Assembly (NCBI GenBank): GCA_025923975.1
Contig: JAICEV010000082.1
Coordinates: 1-11,066, forward strand
Reading direction: 5' to 3'
DNA from: Propionibacteriaceae bacterium
GTDB taxonomy: Bacteria > Actinomycetota > Actinomycetes > Propionibacteriales > Propionibacteriaceae
Length of the DNA: 11,066 bases
The notes beneath the pieces were generated by a model. That model was not told the DNA's origin. It did not search any database and saw only the letters and a list, made by a program, of their open reading frames with translations. A program made the translations under genes and the position numbers. Shown piece after piece: positions 1 to 6,145 of this stretch. The number at the start of each line of letters is the position of its first letter. Within the stretch, counting starts at the first letter, position 1.

Positions 1-544
1 AGCCCCACCACGCCGCCATCAGCAGCACGACGATCACCGCTGCACAACGTCCTGGAGCCTGCCACGGCTCACCCCAGAGTCCGGCTGCCACCAGAACAAG
101 CATCTGGTACGCGGCAACTGCGACGACGCTGATCATGGCTGGGCTGATCTTCTGGCCGGTACGAACCTGCCGAGCACTCAATGACGTGAACCGCGAGATC
201 ATGAACGCGACTACCGCCGTCGCTCCCCAGGGCACCAGTGTGACCGGGATAGCGCCGATACGCACTCCGACGCCATTGCTGAGCAGCCAGAGCAAAGTGC
301 CAAGCTGCAGTGCCTCGTCCAGACTCCCAGGTTCTGCCGCAAACCAGCCGAGAACCGTCAGGCCGGCGCAGAGCATCCAACCCACGACAACGGTGGCCAC
401 ACCACCGACTACTGCCGTGAGCGGCCAGCTGATCGGCGCCCAAAACGACAGCGGAAGAGCCACCTGACGACTCTTTTTCCGCGCCGGAGTCGCGTGCAGG
501 GAGATCTCTGCAGCAGCACGTCGAGAAGAAAGAAGCGAGGGCAT
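1..544 (-). CDS. DUF6350/PerM-like integral membrane protein, N-terminal part (runs off left edge)
   Basis: Reading the minus strand from ATG 544 gives 181 codons without a stop to the window edge, so the C-terminus is missing. After a polar, basic N-terminus (about residues 1-30), hydrophobic segments lie near residues 42-68, 98-116, 136-156 and 166-180. Between them is LLWLLSNGVGVRIGAIPVTL (residues 84-103), which matches the style of the actinobacterial DUF6350 family, including mycobacterial PerM (Rv0955), a multi-pass protein linked to cell division. In mycobacteria that gene also lies near sucCD, and in many actinobacteria it precedes purN/purH, which would lie left of this window. An AAGGG stretch sits only three to four bases before the ATG, so the ribosome site is poor. 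The start is chosen because the N-terminal basic stretch then precedes the first membrane segment. The family call is from remembered sequence style plus synteny. Confidence 0.78.
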   Translation of the reverse strand, partial: MPSLLSSRRAAAEISLHATPARKKSRQVALPLSFWAPISWPLTAVVGGVATVVVGWMLCAGLTVLGWFAAEPGSLDEALQLGTLLWLLSNGVGVRIGAIPVTLVPWGATAVVAFMISRFTSLSARQVRTGQKISPAMISVVAVAAYQMLVLVAAGLWGEPWQAPGRCAAVIVVLLMAAWWG

Positions 545-696
545 GGGCCCTTTTATGTTCGCTCAGCTTGCGACCGCGGCTGGGCGAGACACGCCAGCCC
601 AGGTAAAGTCTCCCCTAATTGTCGGCGCTCGATGCTCCGGGCGTCGGTCGAGGTAGCCTGCGATGGCACTCCGAGACTCGGGGGGAGCAGTTCATC
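545..696. promoter_or_regulatory. Divergent intergenic region with a bulged hairpin
   Basis: These 152 bases separate two genes that point away from each other, so promoters for both should lie here. An inverted repeat at 578-599 (GGCTGGGCG / CGCCAGCC, five-base loop, one bulged G) lies about 35 bases upstream of the PerM-like start and could be an operator or a leader hairpin. AT-rich bits (TAAAGT at 604-609, CTAATT at 615-620) could be part of -10 elements, but I could not pair them with a convincing -35. The Shine-Dalgarno GGAG at 684-687 serves the rightward gene. Confidence 0.35.
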
Positions 697-2382
697 ATGG
701 TGGACCACAAGTCCGCGACCTATCGGCCGCGGCGAGCCTTCATCGAACCCGATGTCGAGCCTGCTCAGCCGGAACGGACGGCACAGGCTGGTGGCAACGG
801 TAAGGGGGCGGATAGGCCTCCTGTCGTGGACGATGATCAACCAAAGCCGCTGTATCGGGATGACACAGGGCACAACGGGTGGTCGAGGCCGGCCTCGCGG
901 GCCGCTGCCGCTCCGACAGATCCACCCACAGCAGAGACCATGCGGCCGATCGCCTTAGCGCCGCGTCGGCCGCGTCCGGTAGACGATGAAACCACCACGA
1001 TCCTGCCTCGCAGCCGACCGACCAAGCATCGTACGCAAGCTCTGGACGCCATTGACGACTACGACGGGGGCGAGCGGAATCCCTTGGGCCGGCGCACCAA
1101 GTTGGCGTTGATCCTCGGCGCTGTCGCCGTTGTGGTTGTCATCGGCCTCATCGTCGGGTATGCGGTCCTCAGTGCCGACGACCAGCCTCAAAGCCAGCCG
1201 AGCGGCGGACCTTCTCAGAGCCAGCCGCCCGGCCAGACCGAAACGGCATTGTTGACCGACGCCACAATGCTCGACTCAGGCCAGGCAAAGGCTCTCGACC
1301 GAGATCGCACCTGGAAGGTCGACTCAACGGAGCGCAACCCGTCGGAGGATGCGCCGACTGCTGCTTGCTTCGGTGGCGAGCCCATGCAGGGCCAGCCAAC
1401 GCCGCAACAAAAGATGCTCCGGGTATTGAGCAGTGGTAGTGAGAAGAACCCCCAGGCGCTGCACGAGGCCATGGCGTACAACACGCCGGAGGACGCGATC
1501 CAGGCCTACACGATCGCTTCCAGGACGCTGGGCGGGTGTGCGGTCGCCGGCTCCTATATCGAATCTGGCTACTCGGTCAGCGGGGTCGGCAACCAGGCTG
1601 CCGGTGTAGTGGTCATGGTGGCCAATGGCTCGAAGACTCGAGCTCACAGCGTCATCCTCAATCGCACCGGCCGCGTCGTGAACGTGGTCGACGCCGCCCA
1701 GCCTTCGAAGGCGCTCGCCATGACCGCCGTTGCCAAGGCACTGGAGCAGGTCAACAAGGCCCAGTGTGGCCCCGCCGGGGGTGAATGCGAAGGCACACCC
1801 TCCGTAAAGGGTGGGCCGCCGCCAATGGGTGGCGATGAACCAGGGTTCCTCGCCTTCGGGGACCTCCCCCCTGCAGGACCCAAGGTCTCCCCGTGGGCCG
1901 CCACCCCGATCGAGCTGCCGACGGCGGAGTTCAAGGGATCCGGCTGCGAGAACGTGAACTGGGAAACCGTGAAGGCAGAGTCGAAGAGCTCAAGGGTCTA
2001 CCTGCTGCAGGACAGTGGGCAAAACTTCTTCGGGGTGAACGAGATCACGCTGACCACCAAGGACCCCAAGGCCGCCAGCAAGCTTGTCGGGCAGTTCAAG
2101 TCTGACCTTACGGCCTGCAAGAAAAGCAAGCTCACGGCACGCGTCAGCAAGCCCCAAAAGATCACCAGCATTGGCGCCCAGAACACCAAGATCACTGGCT
2201 GGACTGCGTTCGTGACCCAGAAGTCGACACAAGGCACGGCTAAATACCGTGTCGGGATTGTTGCCGCGGGACCGAAGTTTGTTTATACGTTCCTCAATCC
2301 GAAAGGTGAGTACGACTTCACCGGTCATCAGTGGAAGACGGTGGCAGCACGCGCCGGCGAGCGAGCGACCCAAGTCAGCTAG
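697..2382 (+). CDS. Single-pass membrane protein with duplicated extracellular PknH-sensor-like domain
   Basis: 561 residues. The start is ATG 697, with GGAG at 684-687 nine bases ahead; the frame stays open to 619 but has no ribosome site there. Residues 1-135 are a polar, Pro/Arg-rich cytoplasmic tail, followed by one membrane helix (about 136-158) and a Gln/Ser/Pro-rich stalk (about 160-185). The outer part looks like two copies of one domain. Each has a Cys pair exactly 57 residues apart (C224/C281 and C417/C474) with similar text around it: a helix ending before the second Cys, then strand-rich sequence. C357 and C364 form an extra pair at the end of lobe one. The layout recalls the extracellular sensor domains of actinobacterial Ser/Thr kinases such as PknH, but no kinase domain is present. 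It could bind a ligand or a cell-wall partner. Convergent with sucD, with overlapping stops. The product is a hypothetical protein; the domain comparison is my inference. Confidence 0.85.
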   Translation: MVDHKSATYRPRRAFIEPDVEPAQPERTAQAGGNGKGADRPPVVDDDQPKPLYRDDTGHNGWSRPASRAAAAPTDPPTAETMRPIALAPRRPRPVDDETTTILPRSRPTKHRTQALDAIDDYDGGERNPLGRRTKLALILGAVAVVVVIGLIVGYAVLSADDQPQSQPSGGPSQSQPPGQTETALLTDATMLDSGQAKALDRDRTWKVDSTERNPSEDAPTAACFGGEPMQGQPTPQQKMLRVLSSGSEKNPQALHEAMAYNTPEDAIQAYTIASRTLGGCAVAGSYIESGYSVSGVGNQAAGVVVMVANGSKTRAHSVILNRTGRVVNVVDAAQPSKALAMTAVAKALEQVNKAQCGPAGGECEGTPSVKGGPPPMGGDEPGFLAFGDLPPAGPKVSPWAATPIELPTAEFKGSGCENVNWETVKAESKSSRVYLLQDSGQNFFGVNEITLTTKDPKAASKLVGQFKSDLTACKKSKLTARVSKPQKITSIGAQNTKITGWTAFVTQKSTQGTAKYRVGIVAAGPKFVYTFLNPKGEYDFTGHQWKTVAARAGERATQVS

Positions 2383-3262
2383 GCAAGCTCAGCATGATGT
2401 CGCGCGTGAGCGAGGCAGTCTCACTCGGTGTCTTGCCGACCTTGACTCCGGCAGCCTCCAACGCCTCCTTCTTGGCGGCTGCGGTCCCAGATGAGCCGGA
2501 GACGATTGCGCCGGCATGTCCCATGGTTTTGCCTTCAGGTGCGGTGAAGCCGGCGACGTAGCCGACAACCGGCTTGGTGACTTTGGCCGCGATGTAATCC
2601 GCTGCCCGCTCCTCCGCGTCCCCGCCGATCTCCCCGATCATCACAATGGCATCGGTTTCGGGGTCGTCTTGGAACGCTTCGAGGGCATCGATGTGTGTGG
2701 TGCCAATGATCGGGTCACCGCCAATGCCGACCGCGGAAGAGAAGCCGATGTCGCGCAGTTCGTACATCATCTGGTAGGTCAGCGTGCCGGACTTGGATAC
2801 CAGCCCGATTCGCCCGGCCTTGGTGATGTCGGCCGGGATGATCCCGGCGTTGGACTGCCCGGGTGAAATCAGTCCTGGGCAGTTCGGGCCGATGATCCGA
2901 GTTGAGCTTGATTGGGAAAGTGCAAAGAACTCTGCCGTGTCCTTCACCGGAACGCCCTCAGTGATCACCACCGCTAGCGGGATGCTCGCTTCAATCGCCT
3001 CCACGACGGCCGACAGGGTGAACTTGGCCGGGACGAAGATCACGGTCACATTCGCTCCGGTCGCTGCCATCGCCTCGCCCACCGAGTTGAAGACCCGTAC
3101 GCCGGCGCGTTCGAACTCCACGACCTGTCCACCTTTGCCCGGGGTGACGCCGCCGACGATGCTGGTGCCGGACTTCAGCATCCGGTGCGTGTGCTTCCGC
3201 CCCTCCGAGCCGGTCATGCCTTGCACAATCACCTTGGAGTCGGAGTTCAGAAAGATCGCCAT
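2375..3262 (-). CDS. sucD: Succinyl-CoA synthetase (succinate-CoA ligase) alpha subunit
   Basis: 295 residues, normal length. With SucC it interconverts succinyl-CoA plus NDP and phosphate with succinate, CoA and NTP, the substrate-level phosphorylation step of the TCA cycle, in the cytoplasm. Visible marks are the N-terminal CoA-binding Rossmann domain (VIVQGMTGSEG, residues 11-21), GPNCPG at 125-130, SKSGTLTY at 156-163 and the phosphohistidine loop TMGHAGAIVSG with active-site H249 (equivalent to E. coli H246). The start is ATG 3262 with GGGGAG (3271-3276 on the plus strand) eight bases upstream. That ribosome site follows directly on the TGA of sucC, leaving a 15-base gap, so the two are co-transcribed and probably translationally coupled. 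The stop overlaps the stop of the convergent membrane-protein gene by eight bases. Confidence 0.97.
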   Translation of the reverse strand: MAIFLNSDSKVIVQGMTGSEGRKHTHRMLKSGTSIVGGVTPGKGGQVVEFERAGVRVFNSVGEAMAATGANVTVIFVPAKFTLSAVVEAIEASIPLAVVITEGVPVKDTAEFFALSQSSSTRIIGPNCPGLISPGQSNAGIIPADITKAGRIGLVSKSGTLTYQMMYELRDIGFSSAVGIGGDPIIGTTHIDALEAFQDDPETDAIVMIGEIGGDAEERAADYIAAKVTKPVVGYVAGFTAPEGKTMGHAGAIVSGSSGTAAAKKEALEAAGVKVGKTPSETASLTRDIMLSLPS

Positions 3263-3277
3263 CGTCGCATCTCCCCT

Positions 3278-4456
3278 TCAGCTCGCCGCCAGTTCGGCGG
3301 CCCGGCGGGCCGCACCATCCATCGTGTCCACCTGCTCGAGTCTCGGCAGGTTGGCAGCAGTCAGAATCTGCCGACCCAGTTCGGCATTGTTGCCGTCGAG
3401 GCGTACGACCACGGGAACGTCGACATGCTCGCCACGACTGGCCAGCAGTTGGAAGGCTTGCACGATGCCGTTGGCTACTGCGTCGCAGGCTGTGATGCCC
3501 CCGAATACGTTCACAAACACGCTCTTTACCTGATCGTCGCCGATGATGATCTCCAGGCCGTTGGCCATAATCTCGGCGCTCGCTCCCCCACCGATATCAA
3601 GGAAGTTCGCTGGCTTGGGTGAGCCTGGGAACTCCTCGCCGGCGTAGGCCACCACGTCGAGGGTGCTCATCACCAGGCCGGCCCCATTGCCGATGACTCC
3701 CACCGAGCCGTCAAGCTTGACATAGTTCAGCCCTTTGGCCTTTGCTGCCGCCTCGAGCGGGTCCTCGGCCGACTCATCAACCAGCGCTGCATGATCGGGG
3801 TGGCGAAAAGCGGCGTTCTCGTCAAGGGAGACCTTGGCATCCAGCGCAATGATCTTGCCGTCACCCGTCTTGACCAGCGGGTTCACCTCAACAAGCGTCG
3901 CATCCTCCTTCTGGTACACAGTGCCGAGCAGTTGCAGAACGCGCGCGATCTCGGCGGCATCCAGCCCGGAAAACCCGGCGGCGGCAACTATCTGATCTGC
4001 CGTGGCCTGATCGATGCCGACTCTGGGATCCACCGGGATGCGGGCCAGCGCGTCAGGGCGCTCCGCCGCCAGCGTCTCGATGTCCATCCCGCCCTCTTTG
4101 GAGCACATGGCGAGGTACCGACGCTCGGCCCTATCGAGCAACAAGGAGAAGTAGTACTCCTCGGCAATGTCCGCACCCTCGGCAACCATGACGGTCTTGA
4201 CGACATGTCCCTTGATGTCGAGACCGAGGATCTCGGCGGCCCGAGCCTCCGCCTCATCGGGACTCTTGGCGACCTTGACACCGCCGGCCTTACCGCGGCC
4301 GCCGGTCTTGACCTGTGCCTTGACCACCACCACTGGTGTACCGATTTTGGCTGCGGCCTCCTTGGCCTCAGCAGGGGTGGTCGCTGTGAGACCACGCAGC
4401 ACCGGAACCTCGTACGCCTCGAAGATGTCTCGGGCTTGGTACTCGTAAAGATCCAC
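3278..4456 (-). CDS. sucC: Succinyl-CoA synthetase beta subunit
   Basis: 392 residues from GTG 4456; E. coli SucC has 388. The start is set by GGAGG (CCTCC at 4462-4466 on the plus strand) five bases upstream and by the family N-terminus (M/V)DLYEYQARDIF. An ATG 11 codons further upstream (4489) gives an atypical tail and has no ribosome site. The ATP-grasp nucleotide-binding domain shows KAQVKTGGRGKAGGV (46-60), EVNPL with the metal-binding N192 and ALDAK near residue 206. The C-terminal CoA-ligase domain has NFLDIGGGAS (284-293) and NVFGGITACDAVA (316-328). It provides the nucleotide-grasp and succinate-side half of the alpha-beta enzyme. ATP versus GTP preference cannot be read from these motifs with confidence. 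It is the first gene of the sucCD operon, preceded by a leader with a long inverted repeat. Confidence 0.97.
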   Translation of the reverse strand: MDLYEYQARDIFEAYEVPVLRGLTATTPAEAKEAAAKIGTPVVVVKAQVKTGGRGKAGGVKVAKSPDEAEARAAEILGLDIKGHVVKTVMVAEGADIAEEYYFSLLLDRAERRYLAMCSKEGGMDIETLAAERPDALARIPVDPRVGIDQATADQIVAAAGFSGLDAAEIARVLQLLGTVYQKEDATLVEVNPLVKTGDGKIIALDAKVSLDENAAFRHPDHAALVDESAEDPLEAAAKAKGLNYVKLDGSVGVIGNGAGLVMSTLDVVAYAGEEFPGSPKPANFLDIGGGASAEIMANGLEIIIGDDQVKSVFVNVFGGITACDAVANGIVQAFQLLASRGEHVDVPVVVRLDGNNAELGRQILTAANLPRLEQVDTMDGAARRAAELAAS

Positions 4457-4461
4457 ACTTG

Positions 4462-4466
4462 CCTCC
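4462..4466 (-). promoter_or_regulatory. Ribosome binding site that fixes the sucC GTG start
   Basis: On the minus strand this reads GGAGG, five bases before GTG 4456. It lies inside the longer open frame that begins at ATG 4489, so it argues for the shorter 392-residue SucC. Confidence 0.75.
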
Positions 4467-4473
4467 ATGCTCG

Positions 4474-4520
4474 CCTGAAGTGGGCACACCAGAGATCCGT
4501 GGCGAAAGACCCACTTGAGG
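4474..4520 (-). promoter_or_regulatory. Inverted repeat in the sucC leader
   Basis: CCTGAAGTGGG (4474-4484) and CCCACTTGAGG (4510-4520) can pair over 11 positions with one mismatch around a 25-base loop. In the minus-strand RNA the hairpin would end seven bases before the GGAGG of sucC. No T-run follows, so it is not an ordinary intrinsic terminator. It could be an operator dyad, an mRNA-stabilising leader hairpin, or chance. The 142-base gap (4457-4598) shows nothing else I can name. Confidence 0.4.
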
Positions 4521-4598
4521 GCGTGCCGCCAGACAGACGCTCCGAAGCCTATCCATGACTATCGGCCTTGAAGCGGGAGAGGCCGAGTTGACGTTGGC

Positions 4599-5030
4599 TC
4601 AGGCGCGGCGTGCGGTCCCTACATTGGCACGTACCCAGGAAACGATCTCGGTCATCGTTGCCCCTGGCGTGAAGACCTCCGCAACGCCCATGTCGGCCAA
4701 AGCTTCTCGGTCGGCGTTTGGAATGATGCCGCCGCCGAAAACCACGATGTCTTCCGCGTTGGCCTCCTTGAGCAACCCGATCACCCTCGCGAACAGCGTC
4801 ATGTGTGCGCCCGAGAGGACCGAGAGCCCGATGGCGTCGGCATCCTCGGCCAGCGCGGTGGCGACAATCTGTTCCGGTGTCTGGTGCAGTCCGGTGTAGA
4901 TGACCTCCATGCCTGCGTCACGGAGCGCCCGCGCCACTACCTTCGCGCCGCGATCATGACCGTCAAGACCGGGCTTTGCGACGACGATCCGCAGTGGAGC
5001 CGACGACCGAGACCCCACATCAGATTCCAC
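4599..5030 (-). CDS. Stand-alone cobalamin-binding (B12-binding domain) protein, acyl-CoA mutase small-subunit type
   Basis: 143 residues, all one B12-binding Rossmann-like domain. KPGLDGHDRG contains the D23-x-H25-x-x-G28 motif whose histidine replaces dimethylbenzimidazole as lower cobalt ligand. SVLSGAH (70-76) and VVFGGGIIP (96-104) supply the other corrin-contact loops. In methylmalonyl-CoA mutase this domain is the C-terminus of the large chain; separate small subunits of this size occur in isobutyryl-CoA mutase (IcmB) and related actinobacterial mutases. The catalytic (beta/alpha)8 subunit is not in the window, so the substrate is open: methylmalonyl-, isobutyryl- or another acyl-CoA. 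It starts at GTG 5030, with GGAGG 12 bases upstream (long spacing) and an in-frame TAG just behind it. It lies upstream of sucC on the same strand, which fits entry of propionate or branched carbon at succinyl-CoA. Confidence 0.88.
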   Translation of the reverse strand: MESDVGSRSSAPLRIVVAKPGLDGHDRGAKVVARALRDAGMEVIYTGLHQTPEQIVATALAEDADAIGLSVLSGAHMTLFARVIGLLKEANAEDIVVFGGGIIPNADREALADMGVAEVFTPGATMTEIVSWVRANVGTARRA

Positions 5031-5050
5031 AAAGCCAAACTACCTCCGAG

Positions 5051-5056
5051 TAATAT
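5051..5056 (+). promoter_or_regulatory. Candidate -10 element (TAATAT) for a leaderless hydrolase transcript
   Basis: TAATAT lies six bases before GTG 5063, so transcription would begin at or next to the start codon. No Shine-Dalgarno precedes that GTG, which fits leaderless expression, common in actinobacteria. A weak -35 (TCCACA, 5026-5031) sits 19 bases upstream. The opposite strand reads TATTAC just before the GGAGG of the B12-binding gene, so the two divergent promoters may overlap. Confidence 0.4.
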
Positions 5057-5062
5057 TCCGTC

Positions 5063-5923
5063 GTGGGGCAGAGTGCCAATGAAGGCATTTCACCCGCGGG
5101 GCTCTCCCGGCTCATAGCGCGGGACATTCCGCACGCGGCCTCCGGACTAATGATCGAGGCCGCCTGGGCTACGGCACATCTGGTGATGTATCCGCTTGGC
5201 TTTCTGTCGGCGCCGACTCGTCCCACCGATAGGAGTCGGCGTCACAATTTCAGCGGCCTCAGTCCGGAACAACGTGGGCTTTTCCATCACGGCGTGGACG
5301 CGGCCGAAACACCAATCCTGCTGGTGCACGGGATCATCGAGAACCACGCGATCTTCACCGTCATGGAACGTGCGCTCCGGCGCCGGGGCTTCCAGGCGCT
5401 GTCGGCATATGACTACGGCATGCTCACCCAGCACATCCCTCGCGCAGCCAAACGGTTAGGCGAGCGCATCGAGACGCTGTCGGCAGTAACCGGCTACGAA
5501 CGCATCCACGTCATCGGGCACAGTCTCGGTGGGCTGATCGCCCGCTATTACGTGCAGCGCCTCGGGGGCGACAGTCGGGTACGCACGCTGGTAACACTCG
5601 CGACGCCGCATCAGGGCACTCAGCTAGCGTGGGCTGCTCCGCTGCCGCTCGTCCGACAGCTCACCCCGAGTTCCTCAGTGATCCAGGAGCTGGCGGATCC
5701 GGCACCGGGCTGCCGCACCCGATTCATCGCGTTCCACAGCGACATCGACCCTCTGATCGTGCCGAGCCGCAACGCCCGCCTCGACCATCCTGACCTCGAC
5801 GTACAGAACATCGCGGTACGCGGCGTCGGTCATCTCTCGATGCCCAACAATGGACGAATCGCATTTACCATCGCGGAAGCATTGCGAGAGCATGATCACG
5901 GCGAGGGCCGCAGCTCGGCTTAA
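5063..5923 (+). CDS. Alpha/beta hydrolase, lipase/esterase-like
   Basis: 286 residues. PILLVHGIIEN (84-94) is the oxyanion-hole HG strand, IGHSLGGLIARYY (151-163) the nucleophile elbow with S154, TLATPHQGT (178-186) a family-typical strand, HSDIDPLI (225-232) carries the acid (D229 most likely), and GVGHLSMP (254-261) the catalytic H257. This full Ser-Asp-His set in bacterial lipase order (class 2/PGAP1-like) supports hydrolysis of a carboxylic ester; the substrate is unknown. A moderately hydrophobic stretch at about 28-48 could touch the membrane, but no clear signal peptide is seen. The start is uncertain: GTG 5063 has no ribosome site but sits correctly for leaderless expression, while ATG 5150 inside the hydrophobic stretch is a poorer alternative. 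It diverges from the B12-binding gene and lies ahead of the M23 pair, from which it is probably transcriptionally separate. Confidence 0.85.
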   Translation: MGQSANEGISPAGLSRLIARDIPHAASGLMIEAAWATAHLVMYPLGFLSAPTRPTDRSRRHNFSGLSPEQRGLFHHGVDAAETPILLVHGIIENHAIFTVMERALRRRGFQALSAYDYGMLTQHIPRAAKRLGERIETLSAVTGYERIHVIGHSLGGLIARYYVQRLGGDSRVRTLVTLATPHQGTQLAWAAPLPLVRQLTPSSSVIQELADPAPGCRTRFIAFHSDIDPLIVPSRNARLDHPDLDVQNIAVRGVGHLSMPNNGRIAFTIAEALREHDHGEGRSSA

Positions 5924-6145
5924 CTCTTAGGCCCGACAAAATCTCGGCAGACCGTTGAGGTTCCGTAACCTGTTTGTTATCTTGCTTGAGTTGTCTGGCC
6001 TACTTCGGGGGTCCAGTCAAGAACGGAATTAGAGGATTCAGACAAGCAGTTGGCGCACGGTCCAGGACGGTTTTGGATCTCCTGGATGCCGGATCGGATG
6101 GAAGCTCGATCGCGTGCCAGCGCCGATACATAAGGGGCGAGGGAG
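5924..6145 (+). promoter_or_regulatory. Leader/promoter region of the first M23 peptidase gene
   Basis: 222 bases between the hydrolase stop and the proposed CTG start. It holds the 11-bp-phased half-site pair at 5963-5983 and a perfect 7-bp inverted repeat TCCAGGA (6061-6067) / TCCTGGA (6080-6086) that could fold in the leader RNA. No intrinsic terminator follows the hydrolase gene. I looked for a cyclic-di-AMP riboswitch, which often precedes actinobacterial wall hydrolases, and did not find its conserved core. Confidence 0.4.
5963..5983 (+). promoter_or_regulatory. Tandem half-site operator (GTAAC-N6-GTTAT), copy A
   Basis: GTAAC at 5965-5969 and GTTAT at 5976-5980 start exactly 11 bp apart, one helical turn, as expected for an OmpR-family response regulator dimer bound to a direct repeat. 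The same arrangement lies before the next M23 gene at 7373-7393. MtrA controls many actinobacterial wall hydrolase genes and binds sites of this general type, so it is the first candidate. The regulator assignment is inference. Confidence 0.45.

Noticed and set aside
671..681. Palindrome CCGAG-A-CTCGG as operator
   Set aside because: Short stem with a one-base centre, directly at the ribosome site; expected by chance in high-GC DNA.
619..696. Upstream extension of the sensor-like protein to 619
   Set aside because: No ribosome site, and the extra residues are atypical; ATG 697 has GGAG at good distance.
2784..3533. Long plus-strand open frame across sucD and sucC
   Set aside because: Antisense frame of well-identified genes; Ser/Pro/Thr-rich product typical of high-GC shadow frames, no ribosome site or family.
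3791..4558. 255-codon plus-strand open frame opposite sucC
   Set aside because: Complement of conserved SucC coding sequence; composition is an artefact of high-GC codon bias.
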